A DNA stretch of 64,000 bases from Streptomyces albireticuli (GCF_002192455.1 NZ_CP021744.1:7712501-7776500), one strand, 5' to 3'; positions 54,202-63,879 are shown, counted from the stretch's first letter. The notes: a model not told the origin generated them from the sequence alone. Numbers and translations: made by a program.

Positions 54202-54860
54202 TCCGCGTCCTGATAGCCGACGACGACGCCCTGGTGCGCGCCGGGATCCGCGCCCTCGTGGAGGCCTCCCCGCAGATCACGGTCACGGGGGAGGCCCGGG
54301 ACGGCCTCGACGCCCTCGACCAGGCCGGCCACTGCCGGCCCGACGTGGTGCTGATGGACATCGAGATGCCGGGCTGCGACGGCCTGGCCGCCACGCGCCG
54401 CCTCCTGGAGCGGCCCGACCCGCCCAAGGTCCTCGTCCTGACCACGTTCGGCATGGACGAGAACATCACCGCCGCGCTGCACGCGGGGGCCTCGGGATTC
54501 CTCCTCAAGCAGCTCAACCCGGAACAGCTCATCCACGCGGTGTGCACGGTCGCCGCCGGCGGCACGGTGCTCTCTCCCACCGTCACCCGGCAACTCCTCT
54601 CCCGCGGGACGCCCGTGCCCCGGCGTACGGCCGAGGCCCGCGCCCTGGTCGCCAGGCTCAGCGCACGCGAACGGGAGGTCTTCGCCTGCCTCGGCGAGGG
54701 CATGAGCAACGCCGGGATCGCCGAAAAGCTGTACATGAGCCCGTCCACCGTCAAGACCTACGTCTCCCGCGCCCTCACCAAGCTCGACGTCGACAACCGC
54801 ACACAGGCGGCACTGCTGGCGTACGAACTCAACCTGTGTGAGACCGGCGGCAACCCGTAG
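54198..54860 (+). CDS. Response regulator, NarL/LuxR type
   Basis: A 220-residue response regulator with a receiver (RVLIADDDALVRAGIRALVEAS; phospho-acceptor Asp54 in VVLMDIEMPGCDG; Lys in GFLLKQLNPEQ) and a LuxR helix-turn-helix (LSAREREVFACLGEGMSNAGIA ... STVKTYVSRALTKL). All phosphorylation residues are intact, unlike the atypical regulator at 9967. It is the partner of the preceding kinase. Confidence 0.95.
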   Translation: MIRVLIADDDALVRAGIRALVEASPQITVTGEARDGLDALDQAGHCRPDVVLMDIEMPGCDGLAATRRLLERPDPPKVLVLTTFGMDENITAALHAGASGFLLKQLNPEQLIHAVCTVAAGGTVLSPTVTRQLLSRGTPVPRRTAEARALVARLSAREREVFACLGEGMSNAGIAEKLYMSPSTVKTYVSRALTKLDVDNRTQAALLAYELNLCETGGNP

Positions 54861-54961
54861 ACGCGTGGCCCCTGCCGTGCCGCGCCAGGCAACATGCGCG
54901 GGGTACGGGGCCACGGCAAAACCAGGTGCGGGACGTCCCGCCCACGTCCATCATGTCGATC

Positions 54962-55837
54962 ATGACTGCGTACGTGTGCGCCCCCGCCCGGCTCGGTGAG
55001 AGCCGCCTGTCCGACGGCCGGCTGCTCGGGTGGGCCGAGTGGGGGCCGCCGGACGGGCACCCCGTGGTGTTGTGTCCGGGTGCGGCCACGAGCCGGTGGC
55101 TCGGTTTCGGCGCGGGCGTCGTCGAGGCGCTCGGAGTGCGTCTGGTCTCCGTGGACCGCCCTGGGCTCGGCGCCTCCACCCCCGCGCCCGGCCGGACCTT
55201 CGCCGACTTCGCCGATGACCTTCGCCAACTCGGCGCACTGCGGGGGCTGGGGCGCCCGGCCGTGGTCGGCAACTCCCAGGGCGCGCCGTTCGCCCTCGCC
55301 TGCGCGCGGGCGGGTCACGTCTCGGCGCTGGCCGTCGTCTCCGGCGCGGACGAGGTCGCCGCACCGGAGTTCGCTCCCGCTCTGGCGGCGGACCTGCGCG
55401 GCCTCGTCACGCGGACCGCACGCGACCCGGCCGGCGCCGAGGAGTTCTTCGCGGGCTTCGGCGCGGACGCGATGTGGGACATGGTCATGTCCGGGAGTCC
55501 CGAGTGCGACCTCGCCGTGTACCAGGAGCCCGGTTTCGCGGCCGCCTACCGCAGGGCCTTGGACGAGGGCTTCGCCCGGGGCGCGGCCGGTTACGCCCGC
55601 GACACGGTCCTGGCGATGGGCCGGTGGCCGTTCGACCTGGGCGGGATCGCCGTCCCGGCCGACATCTGGTACGGCGACCGGGACGCCGGCCACTCTCCCG
55701 ACCAGGGCGCGCTGCTCGCCACTCGTGTGCCCGGTGCCCGCCACCGTGTCGTACCGGGAATCGGCGGCGCGTTGCTGTGGACACATGCCGAGCCGATCCT
55801 CGCCTCGCTCCTCGAGAAGGCGGCCGGCGAACGATAG
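54962..55837 (+). CDS. Alpha/beta-fold hydrolase
   Basis: A hydrolase of about 291 residues: VVLCPGAATSRWLGFGAG (oxyanion region), LVSVDRPGLGASTPAPGRTF and the nucleophile elbow VVGNSQGAPFALACA with Ser in GNSQG. A late Asp/His pair is plausible in WYGDRDAGHS and the C-terminal third, though the usual final His motif is not clear. Starts at 54926 (GTG), 54953 and 54962 (ATG) are all in frame. Substrate unknown; it stands convergent to an AMP-ligase gene. Confidence 0.8.
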   Translation: MTAYVCAPARLGESRLSDGRLLGWAEWGPPDGHPVVLCPGAATSRWLGFGAGVVEALGVRLVSVDRPGLGASTPAPGRTFADFADDLRQLGALRGLGRPAVVGNSQGAPFALACARAGHVSALAVVSGADEVAAPEFAPALAADLRGLVTRTARDPAGAEEFFAGFGADAMWDMVMSGSPECDLAVYQEPGFAAAYRRALDEGFARGAAGYARDTVLAMGRWPFDLGGIAVPADIWYGDRDAGHSPDQGALLATRVPGARHRVVPGIGGALLWTHAEPILASLLEKAAGER

Positions 55838-55884
55838 ACGACGGGCCGGCGGGAAGGCTCCTCCCGGCTTCCGCCGCCGGGTTC

Positions 55885-57429
55885 TCAGCCGGTCAGCCGG
55901 GACCGCAGCCGACGCCTGTCCGGCTTGCCCGCCGCCGTCAAGGGGAGGGCGGGCACCAGGTGCAGCGCGTCGGGGGCGTACAGGCGCCCCTTGCGCGTGG
56001 TGACGAAGTCCCGGATCTCCTTCAGCGAGGGCCGCTGTCCGGCGGTGGGCACCACGGCGGCGTGGACGTGTTCCACCGACTCCTCGTCCTGGCCGCCGAA
56101 GACCACGCACTGGGCGACGGCGGGGTGGCTCAGGAGCAGGTCCTCCAGCTCCGCCGGGTATACGTGGCCGCCGACGACCACGATCATCTCCTTGATCCGG
56201 TCCACGATGTAGAGGTAGCCGTCCTCGTCGAGATAGCCGACGTCACCGGTGTGCACCCAGCCGTCCCGCAGCACCTCGGCGGTCAGCTCCGGCTGCTTCC
56301 AGTAGCCCTGCATCATGTACGGCGAGCGCACCTGCACCTCGCCCCGCTCCCCGGCCGGCAGGGTGGTGCCCTCGGTGTCCCGGATGGCGATCTCCACACC
56401 GGGCAGGGCCCGGCCGACCGTAAGGTGCCCGCCCCGGCCGGTCCGCTCCTGGTCCCCGGGGCCCGCCTCGGTGATGGACTGCGCCTCGGCCTGCCCGTAC
56501 CAGCCGTAGAGCACGGGTCCCAGGGCCTTGACCGCCTGCCGCAGCCTGGCCGGTGAGGCCGCGGTGCCGCCGTACGTGACCCGGCTCAGGCTGGACAGAT
56601 CGGTGCGGGCCAGGTCCGGGTGGTCCAGCAGCTGGTAGAGCAGCGGCGGCAGCAGCCAGGTGTGCGTGACGCGCTCGCGCTCGATCGCGGCCAGCACCTC
56701 GCCGGGCTCGAAACCGCGCAGCAGGACCACCGAGCCGCCCTGATAGAGCGTCATGTCGGTGAGGATTCCGGCGAGGTGGGCGAGGGAGGTGCAGGCCAGG
56801 TAGCGGGGCGGGTCGCCGGCGTCGGCGAGCCGGTGCCCCAGGCCCCGCCGGTACGCGCCGTGGGTCATCCGGATGCCCTTGGGGATGCCGGTGGTCCCGC
56901 CGGTGTGCCGGACGCACCAGTCGTCCTCGGGGCCCACGAGGCCGCCCATCGGCCGCGCCGGGCGCCCGGCGGCCGCGGCCAGCACGTCCTCGGCGAAGCC
57001 GCTCGGCCCCAGGGACAGCGCCCGGGGAACGCCTTCGAGCCGGAGCAACTCCTCGGCGGTGGTGTGCCGCTGGTCGTCCACCAGCAGGAGGGAGCAGTCC
57101 ACGCTCTCCATGACACGGGCCATGGTCGACGGGCTCGTGCCCTCGTAGAGGCCGACCACCCGGGCACCGGCCAGGTTGGCGGCATAGCGGGCGACGAGGG
57201 CTTCGGCGGTGTTGCCGGTGAGCAGGGTGACCGTGGTGCCGCGGCCCACACCGCGCCCGGCCAGCTCCCCGGCGAGCCGGTACACCTGGTCCCGGAACTC
57301 CGCACCGCTGATCACCAGTCCCTCGGCGGTGATGACGGCCGCCCGCCCCGGCTCGGCGGACAACACGTCGAGGACGGCCTCCACGTAGCCGCTGAAGCCG
57401 CTGTCGGCGGCGGAGTGTCGCTGGCTCAT
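55885..57429 (-). CDS. AMP-dependent acyl-CoA synthetase/ligase
   Basis: A 514-residue ANL-superfamily enzyme: RHTGGTTGIPKGIRMTHGAY (P-loop), YGWYGQAEAQSITEAGPG, WVHTGDVGYLDEDGYLYIVDR and the C-terminal PLTAAGKPDRRRLR with the catalytic Lys. It lacks a carrier domain, so it should make an acyl-CoA or acyl-AMP from a free acid. The substrate is not evident. It is divergent from nothing and is followed upstream by a LysR regulator in the same direction, 88 bases away. Confidence 0.9.
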   Translation of the reverse strand: MSQRHSAADSGFSGYVEAVLDVLSAEPGRAAVITAEGLVISGAEFRDQVYRLAGELAGRGVGRGTTVTLLTGNTAEALVARYAANLAGARVVGLYEGTSPSTMARVMESVDCSLLLVDDQRHTTAEELLRLEGVPRALSLGPSGFAEDVLAAAAGRPARPMGGLVGPEDDWCVRHTGGTTGIPKGIRMTHGAYRRGLGHRLADAGDPPRYLACTSLAHLAGILTDMTLYQGGSVVLLRGFEPGEVLAAIERERVTHTWLLPPLLYQLLDHPDLARTDLSSLSRVTYGGTAASPARLRQAVKALGPVLYGWYGQAEAQSITEAGPGDQERTGRGGHLTVGRALPGVEIAIRDTEGTTLPAGERGEVQVRSPYMMQGYWKQPELTAEVLRDGWVHTGDVGYLDEDGYLYIVDRIKEMIVVVGGHVYPAELEDLLLSHPAVAQCVVFGGQDEESVEHVHAAVVPTAGQRPSLKEIRDFVTTRKGRLYAPDALHLVPALPLTAAGKPDRRRLRSRLTG

Positions 57430-57516
57430 CGCTGTTCTCCCTTGTCGGAACCCGGTGGACTCCTCCGACGCTAGTGCCGTCCCCTCATGCCTTCCACGAC
57501 CTGATGCGCCATATGC

Positions 57517-58404
57517 TCATGCCTCCGCGGGCATGATCCGCTCCATGGCCAGCCTGCGGAACTCCAGGGCGGCGGGGGAGAGGTAGGCGTCCTGACGCCA
57601 CACCAGGGTCAGCGTCCGGTGGCAGTCCGCGGCGTCCAGCCGCAGCCAGGTCACCGGGCTGCGCCCACCCAGGGTCCGCCGGGCGACGGCCGGCATCAGG
57701 CCGATGCCCAGCCCGGCGCCTATCAGCTCCGGGGTGGCGGCGGCTTCGTCGCCCTCGCAGACCACCCGCGGCGTCAGTCCCTCACGGGCGAAGAGCCGCT
57801 CCAGCAGGGCGCGTTGCCAGTGCCCGGCGCGTGTGCTGACGAAGTCCTCACCGGCCAGTTCGGCCACCGTGACGCGTTCCCGGACGGCCAGCGGATGCCC
57901 GGGCGGTACGGCCAGCAGCACCTCCTCCCGGACCAGCTCCACCGAGCGCAGTTCGGGACCGGCCAGCGGCTGGGAGGCGAGCGCGAAGTCCACCTCGGCG
58001 GAGCGCAGATGGCGCCGCATCGACTCCACGGGAGCCTGGAACAGGCGCACCTTCACCCCCGGGCGGCGCGCGCGGAAGGCGGGCAGCACCCCGGCCAGCT
58101 GAACCAGGGTCTCGGCGGCGACGGCCACCCGCCCCGGCCCGTCCCCGGCGGCATCGGCCATCTCCCGGCGGGCGTCGTCGAGCTCGGCCAGCGCCCGCTC
58201 GACCCGGAGCAGGAAGGCCTCGCCGTGCTCGTTGAGCCGTATCCGCCGACCCTGGCGGTCAAAAAGCGGAATGCCTAGTTCCGATTCCAGCCGGATGATG
58301 GTCCGGCTCACCGACGGCTGGGCGACCCGGAGTTCCTCCGCGGCCCGGCTGATGTGCTGGTGGCGGGCCACGGCCTGGAAATATCGCAGTGAGAGGAGAT
58401 CCAT
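57517..58404 (-). CDS. LysR-family transcriptional regulator
   Basis: A 295-residue LysR regulator: MDLLSLRYFQAVARHQHIS, AAEELRVAQPSVSRTIIRLE (recognition helix) and an effector domain from about residue 90 (GRVAVAAETLVQLAGVLPAF). ATG 58404 follows GAGGA-type purines on the minus strand only weakly. It lies upstream of and in line with the AMP ligase gene and may be co-transcribed with or regulate it. Confidence 0.9.
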   Translation of the reverse strand: MDLLSLRYFQAVARHQHISRAAEELRVAQPSVSRTIIRLESELGIPLFDRQGRRIRLNEHGEAFLLRVERALAELDDARREMADAAGDGPGRVAVAAETLVQLAGVLPAFRARRPGVKVRLFQAPVESMRRHLRSAEVDFALASQPLAGPELRSVELVREEVLLAVPPGHPLAVRERVTVAELAGEDFVSTRAGHWQRALLERLFAREGLTPRVVCEGDEAAATPELIGAGLGIGLMPAVARRTLGGRSPVTWLRLDAADCHRTLTLVWRQDAYLSPAALEFRRLAMERIMPAEA

Positions 58405-58779
58405 GACGGTAGTGTCGCCGGATCTTCGAATCGGGGCGGGTCGGTGCTTCTCGGCCGTGCGGAGGAACGGCGATGCCGCCGGGGCCGCGCGCCCGGCTGT
58501 CGCGTGACGGTCAGACCCCGGCGAACAGCCGGCGCCGAGGCGTCGACACGCACATCGAGAAGGCGCGGCCTGAGCCGCACGGCGCGGGGCCGGTTCACGA
58601 TCAGCTGAAGAGGCGCGAGACCGGGACTGCCCGTTCACAGCGACCGGCGGAGGGAAAGGGGGAGTACCCGCTCCTTTCCATGCTCAACTTATAGCGCACC
58701 GGGGGGCTTGCGGCAAGGCCCTGGCGGTGCCGCAGAATCGCCGACCGAAGCCGGAAACCTACGGGAATGAGAGTCACGG
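58405..58779. other. 375-base divergent gap between LysR and glycosyltransferase genes
   Basis: No gene is seen. The segment should contain promoters for both genes. A TTATAG sequence at about 58687-58692 could be a -10 element for the glycosyltransferase gene, but I find no matching -35 box. Confidence 0.35.
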
Positions 58780-60015
58780 ATGCGTGTATTGCTGTCGACG
58801 TACGGATCGCGCGGGGACGTCGAGCCGCTGGTGGCGCTCGCGGTGCGGTTGCGGGAACTCGGCGCGGAGGTACGGGTGTGCGCGCCGCCGGACGAGGACT
58901 TCGCGCGGCGGCTGGCCGGTGTCGGTGTGCCGCTGGTGCCGGTCGGCCCGTCGGCGCGGGCGCTGACGAAGTCGGGGGCGGCACCCTCGTCCCTGCCCCG
59001 GCGCGCGGCCGAGCTGATCGCCGGTCAGTTCGAAACGGTCACCGCGGCGGCCGAGGGGTGTGACGTGCTGGTGGCCACCGGCATGATGCCGGCCGCGGCC
59101 GGCGCGCTGTCGGTGGCCGAGAAGCTGGGCATCCGCTCCGTGTCCGTGACCTTCCAGCAGCTCACCCTGCCGGCGCCGCACCGTCCGCCGCTGGCGTATC
59201 CGGGCCGGCCGTTCCCGCCGGAGGTGACCGACAACCGGGTGCTGTGGGACCTGGACGCCCGGAGTGTCAACGCGCTGTTCGGCGAGGCGCTGAACACCAA
59301 CCGGGCGTCGTTCGGCCTGCCCCCGGTGGACGACGTCCGCGACTACGTCGTCGGCGACCGGCCGTGGCTGGCGACGGACCCGGCCCTGGACCCGTGGCGG
59401 GAGACACCGGACCTCGACGTCGTACAGACCGGCGCGTGGACCCTGCCGGACGAGCGCCCGCTCCCGGCCGATCTGGTGGCCTTCCTCGACGCCGGCACAC
59501 CACCGGTGTACGTCGGCTTCGGCAGCATGCCCATGGGCGCGGCCGAGGACGCCGCCCAGGTGGCCATCGAGGCGATCCGCGCGCAGGGCCGCCGCGCACT
59601 CGTCGGGCGCGGCTGGGCCGACCTGGCCCTGATCGACGGCCAGGACGACTGCTTCGCCGTCGGCGAGGCCAACCACCAGGCCCTGTTCGGCCGGGTGGCC
59701 GCCGTCGTGCACCACGGCGGCGCGGGCACCACGACGACGGCCACCCGGGCCGGCGCGCCTCAGGTGGTGGTACCCCAGGCGACGGACCAGCCGTACTGGG
59801 CCGCCCGGGTGGCCGACCTGGGCATCGGCGTGGCACACGACGGCCCGGCCCCGGCCTTCGAGTCCCTGTCGGCCGCGCTCCGGACGGCCCTGACCCCCGA
59901 GGTCCGCGTACGGGCGCGGGAGGTGGCAGCCACGGTCCGCACGGACGGGACGACGGTCGCCGCGAAGCTCCTGCTCGACATGGTCGGTCAAGAGGGGGCG
60001 CCCAGGTCCGGGTGA
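58780..60015 (+). CDS. GT1-family glycosyltransferase
   Basis: A 411-residue GT-B enzyme: LLSTYGSRGDVEPLVALAVRLRELG at the N-terminus (residues 4-28), VYVGFGSMPMG and the nucleotide-sugar motif VVHHGGAGTTTTATRAGAPQ ... DQPYWAARVADLG. It is closest in layout to antibiotic glycosyltransferases and sterol/macrolide glucosyltransferases. GGGAATGAGAGTC lies before ATG 58780. It may decorate or inactivate a natural product, but no sugar-biosynthesis genes are nearby and it is 11 kb from the cluster edge, so a link is unproven. Confidence 0.92.
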   Translation: MRVLLSTYGSRGDVEPLVALAVRLRELGAEVRVCAPPDEDFARRLAGVGVPLVPVGPSARALTKSGAAPSSLPRRAAELIAGQFETVTAAAEGCDVLVATGMMPAAAGALSVAEKLGIRSVSVTFQQLTLPAPHRPPLAYPGRPFPPEVTDNRVLWDLDARSVNALFGEALNTNRASFGLPPVDDVRDYVVGDRPWLATDPALDPWRETPDLDVVQTGAWTLPDERPLPADLVAFLDAGTPPVYVGFGSMPMGAAEDAAQVAIEAIRAQGRRALVGRGWADLALIDGQDDCFAVGEANHQALFGRVAAVVHHGGAGTTTTATRAGAPQVVVPQATDQPYWAARVADLGIGVAHDGPAPAFESLSAALRTALTPEVRVRAREVAATVRTDGTTVAAKLLLDMVGQEGAPRSG

Positions 60016-60085
60016 GTCACGCGGTGTCCTTGCCGCGCGGGCGCCGGCCCAGGTCCCTCGGCGAGGGGCGGTACGGCCGGCGGTG

Positions 60086-60847
60086 TCATACGCGCAGCAC
60101 CTGCGGGCCCAGGAGCGAGTAGCGGTGCGCCTCGCTCCGCGGCAGCCGGGTGTCCGTGACGAGCGCCTCGAACTCGGCCGGCTCGGCGAACCGGCAGAAG
60201 CTCACCGCCCCGAACTTCGTGCACACCCCGGAGAACACCCGGCGCCGTGACACCCGCACCGCCTGCCGCTTGACCTCGCTCACCGCAGGATCGGGTGTTG
60301 TCAGACCGTACTCCCAGGAGATGCCGTCGGCGCCGATGTACGCCAGGTCTATCACCAGCCCCGCCAGCATGCGGGCCGCCCAGTGGTCGACCGTCGCCAT
60401 GGTTCCGCCGCGCACCCGGCCGCCCAGCAGCATCACCGTGACGTTGTCGCGGGCGGCGAGCAGCGCGGCGGTGGCCAGCGAGGCCGTCACTACGGTCAGC
60501 GGCCGCTCGCGGGGGAGCGCGGCGGCGATCAGCCGGGGTGTGCGGCCCTCGTCGACGAACACGCTCTCGGCGTCGCCGAGCAGCGCCGCCGCGCCCGCGG
60601 CGATCCTCGTCCTCTCCGCCGCGTGCGTCCTGGTCCGGGGCGCCGGGGCGGACTCGTACCCCGCGCTCTCCACCGGGTACGCGCCGCCGTGCGTGCGCCG
60701 CACCAGGCCGTGGTCCTCCAGGACCCGCAGGTCCCGCCGTACGGTCTCCTTCGCCACCCCCAGGTGCGCGGCGAGCTCGGCCACGTTCACGGATCCGTCC
60801 CGGCGGGCCGTCCCCACGATCCGGTGCCGTCGTTCCTCGGCCTCCAC
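60086..60847 (-). CDS. DeoR-family transcriptional regulator
   Basis: A 253-residue DeoR regulator: an N-terminal winged helix (RHRIVGTARRDGSVNVAELAAHLGVAKETVRRDLRVLEDHG, residues about 7-47) with the family motif VRRTHGGAYPVES, and a sugar-phosphate-isomerase-like effector domain (VFVDEGRTP, IGADGISWEYGLTTPDP). GTG 60847 has AGGAG 8 bases upstream, which decides the start. DeoR proteins usually sense phosphorylated sugars. No sugar-use operon is adjacent. Confidence 0.9.
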   Translation of the reverse strand: MEAEERRHRIVGTARRDGSVNVAELAAHLGVAKETVRRDLRVLEDHGLVRRTHGGAYPVESAGYESAPAPRTRTHAAERTRIAAGAAALLGDAESVFVDEGRTPRLIAAALPRERPLTVVTASLATAALLAARDNVTVMLLGGRVRGGTMATVDHWAARMLAGLVIDLAYIGADGISWEYGLTTPDPAVSEVKRQAVRVSRRRVFSGVCTKFGAVSFCRFAEPAEFEALVTDTRLPRSEAHRYSLLGPQVLRV

Positions 60848-61300
60848 CTCACACTCCTGTACCCGGTCCGCTCCGCCGTCGGTGCGGCGGACGCCTCGGC
60901 GTTCGGTCCTTCCCAACATGCCTTGTACGACTGCCCGTTCGGGCTTCGGGCCGTCTCCGGCCGGGGTGGATGAGGGCGGTCATGCCCGAGGGGCTCCGGG
61001 CGGGCTGGCCGGAACCGATCTACCGCCGATCGTGCGTGCGGGGAGGCCGGCGGGGGACCCGCGGGTCGCCCACGTGACCGTTACGGACGCGGGCCCGGCC
61101 GGGTCACGGGTGAAGGTGTGCCGTGAGCTGGGCCCACCTCCATGCCCGTTCGGGCACGGCCTTTGGCGGGCGTGCCCGTTTGAGAGCCGGGGGAACGAGG
61201 GCCTCGGCACGTTGTCGTGGTCCTTTTCGGACGAACCGGTCCTGGGCTCTGGTTCCTGGCCCGGTGGCGGGATCACCATGTTCACCCACGTGTCTCTGGT
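60848..61300. other. 453-base gap with repeated GCCCG-TT-CGGGC palindromes
   Basis: No gene is supported. GCCCGTTCGGGC occurs at 60933-60944 and 61144-61155 (the latter extends to TGCCCGTTCGGGCA), with a weaker third copy TGCCCGTTTGAG near 61173. They may be small hairpins or operator half sites for the DeoR gene, whose promoter must be in this gap. Confidence 0.5.
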
Positions 61301-62674
61301 TCACGGCTTGAGATCGCTCATCACTCCACTGACATTGAGCACTTCGTGACACCCGGATGCCTGCTGCCCGGTGGCCGGTGTACCGGGCTTCGCACAGGTC
61401 ACGGCCACGGTGACGGTGGCGTTCTCGGGCACTCGGAGAGGGGTGACCCAGTGGTAGTCCTGATTGCGGAAGGTCTCCAGCGCGATCGTAGTGATCTTGC
61501 GGTCGCCGAAGGTGATGGTCAGCACGCCCTCGTCGCCCTGGAAGTTGGCCACGACGACATCGGTGATGCCGAGGATCCTCCCGGCCGGCACCCGGTACGT
61601 CCCCACCTTCTCGGCACCGCCGTCCGTCTGGACGTCGATCGTCGCCGAACTCTGCCGAGCGCTGCCCGGCACGGTGTCCGCCCCGCCGCCCCCACCGACA
61701 TTTCCGGTGCCCGTACCCGCTCCCGTTCCCGCACCGGTGTCCGTGCCGCCTGTACCGGGGGACGCCCCGGGCTTGTCCTTCCCGCCCGGGGCCGCCCCGG
61801 ACCCGTCGCCCTGCCGCCCCTCGCCCCCGGTGGCCGGGCTGTTCCGGACGGCCTTGTCCGCGGCCTCCTCGGCCGCGCTGCGCACCGCGGGCCGGACCAG
61901 CGTGAACCAGGCGAGGAGCAGGGCCAGCAGCGCCGCGAGAACGGCGAGCAGCCACTTCGGCAGCACCGACAGCTGGACGAACTCGCCCCGCAGCGCCTCG
62001 CGCCGGTCCGCCGGACCCGGGCCTGCCGAGGTGTCAGGGGCAGGGGCGGCGGCAGGGGCCGCGGCCTCCGCTCCGGTCTCCGTGACGTCGAGCTCGAACG
62101 GCCAGGTCACCGGCGGGCCGAACCAGGTGAGCCGGTGGACCCTCACCCGCAGGCCCACCTCCAGGGATTCACCGGGGTCGAGGGCGGGCCGCTCCGGCGT
62201 GAACCCGAAGCGCAGTTCCTCCCCGTCCTGTCTGCCGCCGAGGGCCACGTCGACCGGCGTGTTCCCCAGGTTCCGCACCGCGGTCCGGTACCGCGCGCCG
62301 AGCCAGCCGCGTCGGCGGTGCGGCTCCAGCTCCGCCCGCAGTTCGTGGAACGCCTCGATGTGCACCGTGGTCTCCGGCACCGTCACGGCTTCCGGGTGCT
62401 CGGCGGGCAGGACGCGGATGCCGAGAGGCAACTGCCCGGCGCGGACGTCGGGCGTCCGGGGCGGGGCGAGGCGCACCGTCACCGTCTCGGAGGTCCCGGG
62501 GTAGAGCGAGACGCGCGCCGGTTCGACGGTGGTCCACGCGGCACAGTCACCGACCACGTCCAAGGTGTACGCCTCGACGATGTCGCTGCCGTTGCGGACG
62601 GTCAGGCTCGTGGTCGCCTCTCCTCCCGGAGAGACCGTCACGGCCGGCATTGCGAGTTCGGCAGAAGTGGTCAC
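61301..62674 (-). CDS. Membrane-anchored protein with beta-sandwich cytoplasmic part
   Basis: From GTG 62674 the 457-residue protein begins with two immunoglobulin-like beta domains (AVTVSPGGEATTSLTVRNGSD and GFTPERPALDPGESLEVGLRVRV). A single membrane helix follows near residue 240 (WLLAVLAALLALLLAWFTLV). After it comes a Gly/Thr/Ala-rich linker of about 70 residues and a C-terminal beta domain (VGTYRVPAGRILGITDVVVANF). Topology suggests cytoplasmic N-terminal domains and an external C-terminal domain. Similar proteins are widespread in Streptomyces without a known role. It is divergent from a LuxR-type gene. Confidence 0.75.
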   Translation of the reverse strand: MTTSAELAMPAVTVSPGGEATTSLTVRNGSDIVEAYTLDVVGDCAAWTTVEPARVSLYPGTSETVTVRLAPPRTPDVRAGQLPLGIRVLPAEHPEAVTVPETTVHIEAFHELRAELEPHRRRGWLGARYRTAVRNLGNTPVDVALGGRQDGEELRFGFTPERPALDPGESLEVGLRVRVHRLTWFGPPVTWPFELDVTETGAEAAAPAAAPAPDTSAGPGPADRREALRGEFVQLSVLPKWLLAVLAALLALLLAWFTLVRPAVRSAAEEAADKAVRNSPATGGEGRQGDGSGAAPGGKDKPGASPGTGGTDTGAGTGAGTGTGNVGGGGGADTVPGSARQSSATIDVQTDGGAEKVGTYRVPAGRILGITDVVVANFQGDEGVLTITFGDRKITTIALETFRNQDYHWVTPLRVPENATVTVAVTCAKPGTPATGQQASGCHEVLNVSGVMSDLKP

Positions 62675-62880
62675 CGCCCGAACGTAGGACGGCCGGTCCC
62701 GTCGCACGAAGGGCGGCGGGGGCAATCGGCGGGCAGGGGCGCTGCCCCCGCGGAACACCGCCGCGCTGCCCCCGGCGTCCCGCCGGCACCCGCCGGGCCG
62801 AGGGCTCACGGCACCCGGGTCCGGGGCTCCGGCCGCTGGAGAACAGCCGATCCGAAGCGAAGAAGAGGAAGCGAGCGGAC

Positions 62881-63705
62881 GTGGACATGGCATCCATAGC
62901 GGAGCAGCACGTACAGGGGACGACCCGGCGCCGGTACGGGCCGCCCATGGAGAACGCGCCGGTGCGGCCGGCCGCCCGACCGGAGCCCGAGCCCGTACGG
63001 CGGGCCGCGGACAGACCAGTGCCGGACAGACCAGTGCCGGACGGGCCGGTGCCGGACGGGCCGGTGCCGGATCGGCCGGTGCCGGAAAGGATCTCCGTGG
63101 CGGTCTACGCGGAGGACCTGATCCTGCACACCGGAGTCGTCCAGCAACTGCGGCAGCGGCCGGAGGTCGAGCTGCTCGCCGGCGGCGAGGCCGATGACGC
63201 GCGGACCTCGCTGGTCGTGGTGGACACGCTGGACGACCCCACCGTCCAGCTGCTGCGCCGGCTGCGACGCGACACCAGGACCCGCGTCGGCCTGATCGTG
63301 GGCTCCTTCGGGGCCCGGGACCTCCAGCCGATGATCGAGTGCGGGGTGGCGGCCGTGCTGCGGCGTTCGGAGGCCGACCAGGACCGGCTCGTCCACCTCG
63401 TCACGGCCATTGCCAACGGTGAGGGCGTGCTGCCGGGAGACCTGCTGGGAAAGCTCCTGGAACACGTCAACAGCTTGCAGCGGATGGTGCTCGACCCCCG
63501 GGGGCTTTCGCTGTCCACGCTGACGACGCGGGAGGCGGAGATGCTCAGGCTGGTGGCGGAGGGCCTCGACACCGCCGAGATCGCGCAGAAGACGTCGTAC
63601 TCCGAGCGCACCGTCAAGAACGTGCTGCGCGAGGTGACCATCCGGCTGCAACTGCGCAACCGGGCACACGCCGTCGGCTACGCCATGCGGTACGGGCTGA
63701 TCTGA
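62881..63705 (+). CDS. LuxR-type regulator with a Pro-rich N-terminal repeat
   Basis: A 274-residue protein whose first 70 residues are disordered and hold a five-fold DRPVP/DGPVP repeat. A receiver-like domain follows (ISVAVYAEDLILHTGVVQQL ... VVVDTLDDPTVQLL) that lacks the typical acidic pocket, then a LuxR helix-turn-helix (LTTREAEMLRLVAEGLDTAEIA ... RTVKNVLREVTIRL). GTG 62881 has GAGGAAG about 12 bases upstream; ATG 62887 is also possible. It is divergent from the membrane-anchored protein and probably linked to it. Confidence 0.82.
   Translation: MDMASIAEQHVQGTTRRRYGPPMENAPVRPAARPEPEPVRRAADRPVPDRPVPDGPVPDGPVPDRPVPERISVAVYAEDLILHTGVVQQLRQRPEVELLAGGEADDARTSLVVVDTLDDPTVQLLRRLRRDTRTRVGLIVGSFGARDLQPMIECGVAAVLRRSEADQDRLVHLVTAIANGEGVLPGDLLGKLLEHVNSLQRMVLDPRGLSLSTLTTREAEMLRLVAEGLDTAEIAQKTSYSERTVKNVLREVTIRLQLRNRAHAVGYAMRYGLI
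63010..63084 (+). repeat. Five 15-bp tandem repeats inside the LuxR gene
   Basis: Units: GACAGACCAGTGCCG twice, GACGGGCCGGTGCCG twice, GATCGGCCGGTGCCG once. They encode D(R/G)PVP five times. Being a multiple of three, copy number can change without a frameshift. Confidence 0.85.
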
Positions 63706-63879
63706 CCCGGGCCGACCCCCGACGCCACATCTGTGCGGCGGGCCCGGACGCGGCCGCCCCGTTGCCCCGAAGGGCGGCGGCGACTGCCCCCGGGGCGGGC
63801 CCTCCCGGCCTGTCCTCCGCCGCCGGCCGCCGTCACGCTCGTGCCCGTACGAAGACTCCCGGACTGTGAGGTGGATGCG

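Noticed and set aside
58780..60015. Glycosyltransferase as part of the cluster
   Set aside because: It is about 11 kb from the last cluster gene, with unrelated regulatory and metabolic genes between and no sugar-biosynthesis genes nearby.
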